A stretch of DNA of 43,363 bases, taken from Verrucomicrobiota bacterium. GTDB lineage: Bacteria; Verrucomicrobiota; Verrucomicrobiia; Limisphaerales; UBA8199. Positions 14,915-22,239 of this stretch are shown in pieces. Position numbers and translations under genes: made by a program. Each line of letters begins with the position of its first letter. Within the stretch, counting starts at the first letter, position 1. Under the pieces are notes generated by a model. The model made no database searches, had not been told where the DNA came from, and was given only the letters and a program-made list of their open reading frames with translations. Location of the stretch: positions 1-43,363 of the forward strand of contig PSRM01000011.1 in the NCBI GenBank assembly GCA_003176045.1. The letters run 5' to 3'.

Positions 14915-15898
14915 ATGCGCTACAACCCCCTGAAATCTGATCCCGCTGGCGTGCCAGCCCTGCCGCCAAATCCGAAATCAGCAGAAATCATAAATCAGAA
15001 ATCCCTTACTCCCGTTCTCACCGAAAACGAGCAAAGGAACGGCCTCGAACTCCGTTTTCCCGGCAAACCCTCCGACGCCATCATCGCCCGCTTCCGCGCC
15101 ACTAAATCTGGCCCGCGCGAATACGAATGGCGCTTCCATTTCCGCGGCAAGTTCTGGTACGCCAAACGCAGTGAGGCTACTCGCGCCTTCGCTTTGGAAA
15201 TCCTGGCACTCTGTTCCCCATCTCCCGTCTCTCCTCTCCCGCCGACCACCGCTGAAATCCGTCCAACCACGCCTGCCATAGTAACCCCGGTTCCGGGCTC
15301 ATCCCTTCCATCCGCCCTATCACTGCCCTCTCCCGGCCCAACCCCCGAACCCGCCTCTGAGCCTGAACCCGACGCCTTCGCCGCCTGGTCCGAAGACCGC
15401 CAAACCCTCACCTGGCAGCACGGCGGCGAAATCATCAGCTTCTATCGCTGCCCACTCAGCTCGCCTCACGCCGATTACTTCGTTGCCGCCGACGGCGATG
15501 CCTTCGGCCTCGAATGCACGACAGGCCAATCCTGCATCGCCCTAGCCGAAGAAGCCCTCCACCTCGCCGGTGCCCATTGTGTGTACGTCATCTTCGCCCT
15601 CAAAGATCGCAGCGCCAATTCCATTTCCCGTTGGATGAAGAAGTGGTCCGCCCGCACACTCGACACCAAAGGAAATATCTTCGACTCCGTTTCCCGCCGA
15701 GTACCAGCGCCAGCGCCGCCGAGCGCAAGCGAGGAAGCGTCCAACGTCATCCCCGTTGACTTCATTCTCACGGCGCCCACCTCGGTCACGTGCGCGCCGC
15801 CAGATGTTCCTTCCCAATCCGCGATCCGCAATCCGCAGCCGGCAATTTCTCCCACCCCGGCCTGGCGCGCCCGCCTGCTCCGTTCGCACATTTCTTAG
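14915..15898 (+). CDS. Hypothetical protein with plasmid-type LELRFPGKPS domain
   Basis: About 327 residues from the ATG at 14915. Residues about 40-90 (GLELRFPGKPSDAIIARFRA, then WRFHFRGKFWYAKRSEATRA) resemble a small domain I have seen appended to plasmid methylase, ArdC-like and SNF2 proteins. It is typically found in the form GIELRFPSRPD with WYARRSPE. A long Pro/Ser/Thr-rich linker follows, then a second alpha/beta part (FAAWSEDRQTLTWQHGGEII). Heptamer repeats lie inside the coding frame near both ends (14975-15005 and 15817-15837). The N-terminus MRYNP resembles that of the next protein (MRYKP). Function unknown. Confidence 0.55.
   Translation: MRYNPLKSDPAGVPALPPNPKSAEIINQKSLTPVLTENEQRNGLELRFPGKPSDAIIARFRATKSGPREYEWRFHFRGKFWYAKRSEATRAFALEILALCSPSPVSPLPPTTAEIRPTTPAIVTPVPGSSLPSALSLPSPGPTPEPASEPEPDAFAAWSEDRQTLTWQHGGEIISFYRCPLSSPHADYFVAADGDAFGLECTTGQSCIALAEEALHLAGAHCVYVIFALKDRSANSISRWMKKWSARTLDTKGNIFDSVSRRVPAPAPPSASEEASNVIPVDFILTAPTSVTCAPPDVPSQSAIRNPQPAISPTPAWRARLLRSHIS
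14975..15005. repeat. Heptamer repeat AAATCAG in coding sequence
   Basis: AAATCAG at 14975, then AAATCAT, AAATCAG and AAATCCC in strict seven-base phase (14985-15005). It encodes the N-terminal NPKSAEIINQKS stretch. The same word recurs at 26101. Confidence 0.75.
15817..15837. repeat. Heptamer repeat ATCCGCA
   Basis: Three tandem units (ATCCGCG, ATCCGCA, ATCCGCA) inside the C-terminal end of the 14915 gene, encoding SAIRNPQP. Confidence 0.75.
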
Positions 15899-15906
15899 TC
15901 GTTTTT

Positions 15907-16686
15907 ATGCGTTACAAACCAACATCATCCCCAACCATCGCCGAATTGCCACCCGCGGCCCCGGCTCCCTCCGTCACGCTCGCGCCAGCGAGCGCACCGT
16001 CACCCTCGACCCTCGACCCTCGACCCTCAACCCTCAAAAAGGTCAGCCTGTCCGGCATCGCCAAAAAGAAAGACGATACCTCCAACAAATACCCGGTCTT
16101 TCCCGATCCCGATGGCAAAGCCGCCGAAATCGCCGCCCGCATCGTCCAGCGCAACGAGCAATTCGAGGCATTAAAATCCGCGCTCGAAACCGATAAAGCT
16201 GAACTTGGCCAAACTCTCGTCCGGCCCTGGTACTTGCGCCACTTCCACCGCAAAACCGACGTCCCATCGTCCGTCCTGGTCAATTTCCCCATCCCCGAAG
16301 ACCCCCAAACCGGCACACCCACTGCCACCGGCAATGTCCGCGTCACCGTCAAAGACCAATATGCCACCTTCCCGAACGAAGAACCGTTCGCCGGCATCCT
16401 GGGCGATCAACTCTCCACCTACTTCAGACAATCCTTTGAACTGAAAATCGCCGGCGACAAAATCCCCGGAGACAAAGCCGCCGAACTCGTCGAGAAAATC
16501 CAGCTTCTTTTTGCAGAATACGATTGTACCGACGCCCTCGAAGCCAAGGAATGCATCCGCCCGGTTCCCAACTTTAAGGAACTCCGCTTCGCTCAAATGG
16601 GCCTCGACCAATCGCTCGCCCTGGAAACCATCGGCGAGAAGGGCCTAACCCAAATCGCTGTCTCCACCAAAAACGTCCGCAAGTGA
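15907..16686 (+). CDS. Hypothetical protein with repeat-derived linker
   Basis: About 259 residues from the ATG at 15907. The first 45 residues are a Pro/Ser/Ala linker partly made by a heptamer tandem repeat (16002-16036). The remaining globular part (KVSLSGIAKKKDDTSNKYPV onward) has alternating strands and helices and ends with an unrecognised fold. No catalytic signature. It starts eight bases after the previous stop and ends in an AAGTGA overlap with the next GTG. It probably works with its neighbours in the element's DNA metabolism, which is inferred only from gene order. Confidence 0.6.
   Translation: MRYKPTSSPTIAELPPAAPAPSVTLAPASAPSPSTLDPRPSTLKKVSLSGIAKKKDDTSNKYPVFPDPDGKAAEIAARIVQRNEQFEALKSALETDKAELGQTLVRPWYLRHFHRKTDVPSSVLVNFPIPEDPQTGTPTATGNVRVTVKDQYATFPNEEPFAGILGDQLSTYFRQSFELKIAGDKIPGDKAAELVEKIQLLFAEYDCTDALEAKECIRPVPNFKELRFAQMGLDQSLALETIGEKGLTQIAVSTKNVRK
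16002..16036. repeat. Heptamer repeat ACCCTCG, five units
   Basis: Three ACCCTCG units are followed by two ACCCTCA units in perfect seven-base phase. They encode the STLDPRPSTL linker of the 15907 gene. Confidence 0.85.
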
Positions 16687-16934
16687 ACTCTCTCAATCTC
16701 ACCATCCCAAGCAACGGCATCATTAAAGAGACGCCGCACTTTCGGCTCTACTACGCCGGATGGAGGTTTCGCGTTCGTTGTAAAGACAAGCGTTCCGTCC
16801 CCCGTGGACGCGTCATCTCATGCCGGGACGCCAACTATCTCGCTCAGTTGAGCACCCAGCCCGACGCCAACCGGCACTCCACGTTTGATAGCGCCTGCTG
16901 TATCGAACTGGGTGTTGGCGTGTTCCGTGCCTAA
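16683..16934 (+). CDS. Small hypothetical protein (83 residues)
   Basis: GTG start overlapping the previous stop by four bases (GTGA), so probably coupled. The sequence contains HFRLYYAGWRFRVRCKDKRS, a basic aromatic stretch suited to nucleic-acid contact, and two adjacent cysteines near the end. No recognised family. The following 16935-17065 gap holds no gene I can support. Confidence 0.5.
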   Translation: MNSLNLTIPSNGIIKETPHFRLYYAGWRFRVRCKDKRSVPRGRVISCRDANYLAQLSTQPDANRHSTFDSACCIELGVGVFRA

Positions 16935-17065
16935 TCTCGCGCTAGCTGCCTGTGCATCTCGGTGACACCGCGCAAACTAGTACTCCGAGGGCGCGGCCAG
17001 ACAGCCAAGCGCGTCCATTTCCCACCTAATCACTCTATCCAAAAATCCATCAATCCATTCTTCCC

Positions 17066-17419
17066 ATGGGCATGATGAAAAATTACCTCCTCACCCTCCT
17101 GCAAAATTGCTCCGAGCATCGATGTGGCCAGGATGCGGTCGAATACGCCATCGTCTCCGGCCAGGTCCCGCTGACCTACGACCTCGAAACCGATCTCCGC
17201 ACCATCATGGGCGAACCCGGCAAACCCGAAACGGGCCTCTACGACCAACTCATCGAACAATGGCAACGGCTCCAGCGCCAGCATCACGATTCACTCATCG
17301 AATCTTACCAACCCATTCTCGAAGAAATGCTCCGCCCGTTTCAGGTTCCCACTACACCTGACAATATTGGCCAGCCGTGCCACGGCCACGGGACACCTCC
17401 CCTCGACAGAACCGCATGA
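17066..17419 (+). CDS. Hypothetical helical protein (117 residues)
   Basis: Acidic and helical, with LLTLLQNCSEH and LIEQWQRLQRQHHDSLIESY suggesting a helix bundle. Three in-frame ATG codons (17066, 17072, 17075) compete as the start. The C-terminus (QPCHGHGTPPLD) is encoded by a dispersed palindrome GCCGTGCCACGGC (17374-17386), so the tail looks like a repeat insertion. Stop and next ATG overlap by four bases. Family not recognised. Confidence 0.6.
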   Translation: MGMMKNYLLTLLQNCSEHRCGQDAVEYAIVSGQVPLTYDLETDLRTIMGEPGKPETGLYDQLIEQWQRLQRQHHDSLIESYQPILEEMLRPFQVPTTPDNIGQPCHGHGTPPLDRTA

Positions 17420-17631
17420 AACGCATCTCAATTCGTTACCTCGCCCACCCCGTTGGCGTTCCGTGCCCTATTTGTACCGACCCGACTCTCCCATTCGCCG
17501 CCGTGCATTATTCCGGTCCTCCTTGCCTGCGTTGTCGTTACGAGTCCTCTGAAACTATCGGCACGCGCGCCTGGATTCGCTACCGCTGTCCCGCCTGCGG
17601 CCACACCTGGAAACCCGATTCCGGCCTATGA
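17416..17631 (+). CDS. Small zinc-ribbon protein (71 residues)
   Basis: Three cysteine pairs are visible: CPIC (about residue 16), CLRC (about 37) and CPAC (about 59), with a neighbouring His in CGHTW. This fits one or two zinc ribbons, as in small nucleic-acid-binding or transcription-linked proteins. It overlaps the genes on both sides by four bases (ATGA), showing tight translational coupling. The precise partner is unknown. Confidence 0.65.
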   Translation: MKRISIRYLAHPVGVPCPICTDPTLPFAAVHYSGPPCLRCRYESSETIGTRAWIRYRCPACGHTWKPDSGL

Positions 17632-17936
17632 AGCTATCCCGCCAAGCCTTCCGTTTTAACCATCGCCAGGCCCGCCTCGGCAACCTCGGCCTGCTCGCTG
17701 TCAGCCTCACACCCAAAAGCTACCAATGGTTTCTCACCCAGGTCTATGACCTCCGTTATCCCCACATCGGCGACGAACGCCACCTGTTCCGCCAATTAGG
17801 CCGCCGCACCTTCTGCGATACCTTGTCACGCGCCGACCTCCGCGCCCTTCGCCAACGCCTCTGGTACGCACGCTACTACAAACGCATGGGCATCAAACCC
17901 ACTCCCAGCCATCGCTTCTATGAAAACGCCGCTTAA
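17628..17936 (+). CDS. Hypothetical basic protein (102 residues)
   Basis: A basic, Arg- and aromatic-rich protein (LRALRQRLWYARYYKRMGIK near the end), probably helical and nucleic-acid-binding. No domain recognised. Its 3' end overlaps the next gene by 17 bases, its 5' end the previous one by four. Confidence 0.6.
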   Translation: MKLSRQAFRFNHRQARLGNLGLLAVSLTPKSYQWFLTQVYDLRYPHIGDERHLFRQLGRRTFCDTLSRADLRALRQRLWYARYYKRMGIKPTPSHRFYENAA

Positions 17937-18219
17937 AATCAGGCGCGTCATCGCCTTCACCTGCGCCCGCAGCCGCGTCGAATTCGTCCCTGCCATTCCG
18001 GGCTTCAAAGTCCTCTGGCAAAAAGCCTCCTCGCCCGTTCTCGCTGGCACTTTCTCACACTGGCGCAAGGTTGGCTGGATTGATGACCCTCGTCCCACCC
18101 CCGCGCTCGCCCGATTTTTCATCCGCAAAGCCTGTGCCGAAGACGAAGGCAAAACCACGTATTTCTACGCCGACCAAAACATTGACCCGCCCGAAACCTA
18201 TGCCCCGCTCCAAGAATAA
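17920..18219 (+). CDS. Hypothetical protein (99 residues)
   Basis: Contains IRRVIAFTCARSRVEFVPAI and a Trp/Lys-rich middle. Mixed alpha/beta character and no recognised family. Overlaps the genes on both sides by 17 and 20 bases, as expected in a compact phage- or plasmid-type operon. Confidence 0.58.
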   Translation: MKTPLKIRRVIAFTCARSRVEFVPAIPGFKVLWQKASSPVLAGTFSHWRKVGWIDDPRPTPALARFFIRKACAEDEGKTTYFYADQNIDPPETYAPLQE

Positions 18220-18442
18220 AATCGCCATCGTCATTCAATCCGGCTGCGTCGTTCAGGCCGTGTCGAATTCCGACGTCGAACTTTTGATCGTGGACCGCGA
18301 TACCCAGGACGAACAAACTCCCACCTTCAAAACTATTGGCTCCGCCGGTTGGGACATGCCCGACGTCATTTGGGATGCCCCGCTCCTCGCCTCCTGGTGG
18401 CAGACTGCCGAAAAAGACGCCCAATCCTGGAACACCCAATGA
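18200..18442 (+). CDS. Hypothetical protein (80 residues)
   Basis: Starts at ATG 18200 with MPRSKNKIAIVIQSG and carries alternating hydrophobic strands (VELLIVDRD). A short beta-rich fold is likely. It overlaps the previous gene by 20 bases and the ligase gene by four (ATGA). Function unknown. Confidence 0.58.
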   Translation: MPRSKNKIAIVIQSGCVVQAVSNSDVELLIVDRDTQDEQTPTFKTIGSAGWDMPDVIWDAPLLASWWQTAEKDAQSWNTQ

Positions 18443-19068
18443 CCTCACCCATCAGCCATCCAACAATCCAGCCGTTGACCTTCCCCGCTCGGCCCATCAA
18501 CGGCGGTAAGTTCGGCCTCATCCCAAAGTCCGGCCTACGGCTCTGGTCCCCTAAACTCAACGGCTGGCGCGCCCTCGTCCACGTCCCCACTCGGACCCTC
18601 TTCAATCGCGAAGGCCAACCCCTCTCAATTGCAAAAGAATTCTCCGCCGCCCTCGATCAACTCCGCGGGTATTCCATCGTCACGCCAACTGACTGGCTAG
18701 ACTGCGAAGCCCTCGAACGCCGCCACGGCATAGGGCGTGGGACCCTCATCGTCCTCGATGCCATAATACCCTCCATACCGGCTTACGACCGTTACAACCT
18801 TCTCCCCGGTTGGCCGCTCGAAATCGGCCAAAAGCCCGACCCGAACTCTGTCTATCGCCTTATCCAATATCCCCTGGACGACACCATCGAAGCCCATCGC
18901 ATTGTCTTGTGGAACAAATGGACCCAAATGCAATCACTAAACAAACAATGGTCCTGCGACTTCTACGAGGGCCTTGTCGCCAAACGCGCCGATTCCCCAT
19001 ACCCCATCCAGCTCCGCAATCCCAAAGCCGAAACCCCCACCTGGGCCAAACATCGCTGGGCCTGGTGA
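18439..19068 (+). CDS. Minimal ATP-dependent DNA/RNA ligase-type nucleotidyltransferase
   Basis: A 209-residue protein covering only the adenylation domain. KLNGWR (39-44) matches motif I, with Lys39 as the nucleophile and a downstream Arg. FNREGQPLS (55-63) fits motif III. WLDCEALERR (86-95) supplies the acidic IIIa strand. EGLVAKRADSPY (177-188) is motif IV, and WAKHRW (202-207) is motif V. The usual C-terminal OB-fold is absent, so it is either a very small ligase or a related end-capping or nucleotidyl-transfer enzyme. The likely substrate is nicked DNA of the element, but RNA cannot be excluded. Coupled by ATGA overlap to the gene before. Confidence 0.78.
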   Translation: MTSPISHPTIQPLTFPARPINGGKFGLIPKSGLRLWSPKLNGWRALVHVPTRTLFNREGQPLSIAKEFSAALDQLRGYSIVTPTDWLDCEALERRHGIGRGTLIVLDAIIPSIPAYDRYNLLPGWPLEIGQKPDPNSVYRLIQYPLDDTIEAHRIVLWNKWTQMQSLNKQWSCDFYEGLVAKRADSPYPIQLRNPKAETPTWAKHRWAW

Positions 19069-19073
19069 ACACT

Positions 19074-19919
19074 ATGACTAAAATCTCCAATGGCCTGCCG
19101 TGCCACGGCAAATCTGCAATAATTTACGGCCGCGTTTCCACCGACGAACAAACCTCATCCACCCAGGAGCATTTCTGCCGCGGCTATCTCACCCTCAAAG
19201 GTCTCACCCTCGACTCTGATTTCTACGACGACGACGTTTCCGGCGCCGTCGCCATTTGGGACCGGCCCAATGGCCGCAAACTCCGCGAACGCCTGGCCGA
19301 AGGCGACGTAAAACATCTGGTAGTTGCGAAACTCGACCGGCTCGGCCGTAAAGCTATTGACCTCCTCAACACCGTCCAGCTACTCGATAAGCTCGGCATC
19401 GTCCTCCACATCGTAGATTTCGGCGGTGATTCACTCTCCACCCAGGGCGCCGCTGGCCGCCTCATGTTTACCGTCCTGGCCGGTATGGCAGAGTTTGAAC
19501 GCGAACTCATCCGCGATCGCATCTCCAAACGCCTCGCCGTCAAGCGCGACAAAAATGAACTCTGCGGCACCGAACCTTACGGCTGGACCGCCGTGCCCAC
19601 CGGCGAAGTGATCAATCGCCCCGGCAAAAAACCCGTGATCATCAAACGCCTCGAACCCAATCCCGAAGAACAAAAATGGATTCTGTTCATGCGCGATCTT
19701 CGTGCCCAGGGCTTCGGCTATCATAGCGTCGCCAAGCGCCTCAATGCCTTGGGCGTCCCCACCAAACGCCGTGGCGAAATCCTCACCCTCCGTACCCCCA
19801 CCGGCACGGAGAAGCGCTTCGCCATCGGTAAATGGCAACCCGGCAACGTCTCCAAAGTCCTCAACAATAAAACCACCCAAGACTGGCTCGCGTCTCTCCC
19901 CGCTCCCAGCGCCGCTTAG
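19074..19919 (+). CDS. Serine recombinase (resolvase/invertase family)
   Basis: A 281-residue serine recombinase. YGRVSTDEQ places the nucleophile at Ser22. KLDRLGRKAIDLL and MAEFERELIRDRI are the conserved catalytic-domain helices. A recombinase-type C-terminal part follows (YHSVAKRLNALGVPTKRRGE), longer than a simple resolvase but shorter than large phage integrases. The N-terminal leader NGLPCHGKS is encoded by a dispersed palindrome (19096-19110), so the original start may have been just after it. Possible roles are multimer resolution, inversion or integration of this module. It is distinct from the tyrosine integrase at the left end. Confidence 0.9.
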   Translation: MTKISNGLPCHGKSAIIYGRVSTDEQTSSTQEHFCRGYLTLKGLTLDSDFYDDDVSGAVAIWDRPNGRKLRERLAEGDVKHLVVAKLDRLGRKAIDLLNTVQLLDKLGIVLHIVDFGGDSLSTQGAAGRLMFTVLAGMAEFERELIRDRISKRLAVKRDKNELCGTEPYGWTAVPTGEVINRPGKKPVIIKRLEPNPEEQKWILFMRDLRAQGFGYHSVAKRLNALGVPTKRRGEILTLRTPTGTEKRFAIGKWQPGNVSKVLNNKTTQDWLASLPAPSAA

Positions 19920-20028
19920 CTCACTTTGGAAGCGCAGGCACACAGCGCGATGCTGCCGTGAGTCTGGACCGTCCGACGGCCTGAGACCGGCCCCACGCGC
20001 CAAGGTCCTACGCTTCCTCCACTCCCTC

Positions 20029-20472
20029 GTGCTCCGCTACACCTTTCAGCTTGATGCTCTCGATTTCGAATTCGCCTCCGAACCCGAACTCCGTTTCATC
20101 GCTAAGCACAGCCCCGACTGCGAGGCCCGCATTCAAGCCATCAACGTTCTGCTCGAACGCTCCCGTCACTTAGCCCGAATCGCTGCTCGCGACCTGGCCG
20201 CCGCGCTGCGCAACGTCGGCGGTGGTCAATCTCACATCATAAATCATAAATTATGTTGCCCTCTCAATTCCTTAAACTCACCCCATCCACCCCCGACGAA
20301 TTCATCGGCCCCGCTGGTGCCATCGCCAAACTCCTGCAGCGCGCCGTCAAAGACTCCACTGCCGCCGGCAAAACGCCACTCACCGTCCTGTTCAATGGCC
20401 CTCCAGGGATCGGAAAATCCGCTCTCGCCCGCTACCTCATCGGCTTGCTCGGCTCTGATAAATGGTCCGTGA
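20029..20472 (+). CDS. Doubtful hypothetical frame, possibly repeat-disrupted
   Basis: The stretch VLRYTFQLDALDFEFASEPE to AARDLAAALRNVGGG reads like coding sequence in C-biased codons. The start is unclear (GTG 20029 is one option). The end runs 220 bases into the clamp-loader gene in another frame, past the heptamer repeat ATCATAA (20236-20249). The true stop may have been lost by that repeat. It may be a short helical gene now extended or broken. Confidence 0.35.
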   Translation: MLRYTFQLDALDFEFASEPELRFIAKHSPDCEARIQAINVLLERSRHLARIAARDLAAALRNVGGGQSHIINHKLCCPLNSLNSPHPPPTNSSAPLVPSPNSCSAPSKTPLPPAKRHSPSCSMALQGSENPLSPATSSACSALINGP

Positions 20473-20873
20473 AGAAATATAGCGGTAATGATGTCAACAT
20501 TGACACTGTCCGCGACATCGCCGCCGACCTGCACTACAAGGACCTCTTCGGCAATTGGCGCGTCCTCTGGATCGAGGAGGCCGACCTTATCCCGGCGGCA
20601 GCTCAGAACAGATTCTTGATGCTCCTCGATGACCTGCCCCAGGGTTGCGCCGTCATCTGCACGTCCAATTGCAAGGTTGACGATTTTCAAAAGCGCTTCC
20701 AGACCCGCTTCAAAATCTACGACGTCGAGCCACCGCAGCCCCAGGAAATCGAAAACCTCCTCCGCCGTTGGCTCACCCGGCCTCAGGACCTCAAGAATAT
20801 ATCCATCATGTCGTGTGGCTGCGTGCGCCAGGCCCTCCTAGACGCCGAAACCTGTTTGCAAGCCGCCGCTTAG
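20253..20873 (+). CDS. Clamp-loader-like AAA+ ATPase
   Basis: A 206-residue AAA+ protein resembling the ATPase part of DNA polymerase III gamma/delta-prime or RFC small subunits. Walker A is GPPGIGKSA (49-57). Walker B is VLWIEEAD (104-111), with EE where DE is usual. RFLMLLDDLP and FQKRFQTRF correspond to the sensor and arginine-finger helices. It lacks the C-terminal collar domain of full clamp loaders. The next gene is a beta clamp, so this ATPase probably helps load it at the element's replication fork. It may join the host clamp-loader complex or act alone. No ribosome site is clear. Confidence 0.75.
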   Translation: MLPSQFLKLTPSTPDEFIGPAGAIAKLLQRAVKDSTAAGKTPLTVLFNGPPGIGKSALARYLIGLLGSDKWSVKKYSGNDVNIDTVRDIAADLHYKDLFGNWRVLWIEEADLIPAAAQNRFLMLLDDLPQGCAVICTSNCKVDDFQKRFQTRFKIYDVEPPQPQEIENLLRRWLTRPQDLKNISIMSCGCVRQALLDAETCLQAAA

Positions 20874-20943
20874 GCATTTCGCTCACCCCATAGCACCGCC
20901 TCCTTTCTCGCCTAACTCCAACACCTAACAAGCAACTCAAACT

Positions 20944-22221
20944 ATGTTAACGATCAAACGTTCCGACCTTGCTGCTGCCCTGGCTGTCGTAACACCAATC
21001 ACCAAGGGTAGTCGTTCGCTCCCAATCCTAAATCACGTCGCCATCGAGTGCCAAAAGGACGGTATTTCCGTCACAGGCACGGACCTCGACAACTATATAC
21101 GCACGTCCGCCCCTGCATCGGTGGACGCCAAAGGGGGTCTGGCCACCACGCTCAATGCCGCTGTCCTTAGCAGCCTCGTCAACTCCTTCCCCGAGGACGC
21201 AAAGCTTGAATTCACGTATGCCAAGGACAAGAGCACCATGGAGATCCGCACTGGCTCGTCTCGCTATAGCCTTGGCACACTCGCCGCGGATGAGTTCCCG
21301 CCCCTGCCTCAGCTCAAGCCGGCCGCCACCTTTGCCCTGCCGCAACCAATCCTCTACAAAGCTCTTGCCGACACCGCTTTCGCGCAGAGCACAGACCACT
21401 CCCGTTATGTCCTCAACGGTTCGTATTTTAGTCTCAATGGGAGGCTGACAGTTGTAGCAACTGATGGCCGGCGCCTAGCCGTCGAAGATGCCGACCTGCC
21501 ACCGGACGATAAACGGGAGAAGGCCGACATTATTCTCGCCGATAAAACGGTAAAGGAGCTGCTCCGCCTCTTGCGCCCAGGAGATTCCGACGAGAAAAGC
21601 GCCGAACCGGTCACGGTGGCTGTCGGCGAAACCCAAGTCCAATTCCAGTTCGGCGGAATCACTCTCACTTCGCGCCTCCTGGAAGGCCAGTATCCCAATT
21701 ACCGCCAGGTCATCCCGACCGCGGATGGCAAAGGCATCCCCGTCGGTCGTGCCGACTTCCTCACCGCCCTCAGGCGCATCAACATCATCGCCGATGGTTG
21801 CTGCACGCTCGACTTCAGATCGCAGACGCTCACTGTCAAAGCTCGCGGCAACAAGAACACGCCCGGTGAAGCCCTGGAAACCCTGCTCATCCCCAAGGTT
21901 AAGCAGCCGATTTCGATCGCCTTCAACCCTCAATACCTGATCGAAGCACTAGCCGCCGTTACCGACGATGAAGTCAGCATCCACCTCAGTGATCCGCTCT
22001 CGCCGGCTCTATTCAAGGTGGCCTCCAAACCATGGCTCTGTGTTGTCATGTGCATGCGCACAGATGAAGGGGCGGGGACTGCGTCCTCCCCGAAGCCCGA
22101 AAAACCTGCGGCGGGGAAGCCGAGCAAGGGCGGCAGCGGCGACACGAAGGGAACCCCCGATGATGGACAGAAATCCGAACCGACCCCGGACCAAGCCGCT
22201 GATCCGGAAGTCCACTTCTGA
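20944..22221 (+). CDS. dnaN: DNA polymerase III beta sliding clamp with extended tail
   Basis: A 425-residue DnaN homologue. It starts MLTIKRSDLAAALAVVTP and shows SLPILNHVAIE, ATDGRRLAVE and the three-domain strand pattern of bacterial beta clamps. About 365 residues correspond to the normal protein. The last 60 are an added Lys/Gly/Pro/Asp-rich disordered tail (AGKPSKGGSGDTKGTPDDGQ). Bacterial clamps normally end near residue 366, and their C-terminus lies by the partner-binding cleft, so a tail could tune or block host partners. It follows a clamp-loader-like ATPase gene and precedes a methyltransferase. An element-encoded clamp suggests autonomous or host-diverting replication. Confidence 0.92.
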   Translation: MLTIKRSDLAAALAVVTPITKGSRSLPILNHVAIECQKDGISVTGTDLDNYIRTSAPASVDAKGGLATTLNAAVLSSLVNSFPEDAKLEFTYAKDKSTMEIRTGSSRYSLGTLAADEFPPLPQLKPAATFALPQPILYKALADTAFAQSTDHSRYVLNGSYFSLNGRLTVVATDGRRLAVEDADLPPDDKREKADIILADKTVKELLRLLRPGDSDEKSAEPVTVAVGETQVQFQFGGITLTSRLLEGQYPNYRQVIPTADGKGIPVGRADFLTALRRINIIADGCCTLDFRSQTLTVKARGNKNTPGEALETLLIPKVKQPISIAFNPQYLIEALAAVTDDEVSIHLSDPLSPALFKVASKPWLCVVMCMRTDEGAGTASSPKPEKPAAGKPSKGGSGDTKGTPDDGQKSEPTPDQAADPEVHF

Positions 22222-22239
22222 AATCGCAGACTCTGCTCT

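Noticed and set aside
16002..16036. Tandem repeats as a possible CRISPR array
   Set aside because: Units are seven bases with no spacers and lie inside a gene.
16925..16996. Twister-like arrangement: CCGTGCC then TAA, closing GAG then GGCGCGG
   Set aside because: The outer stem and loop 1 resemble twister, but stem P2 does not pair and the conserved CCCAAG-type loop 4 is missing.
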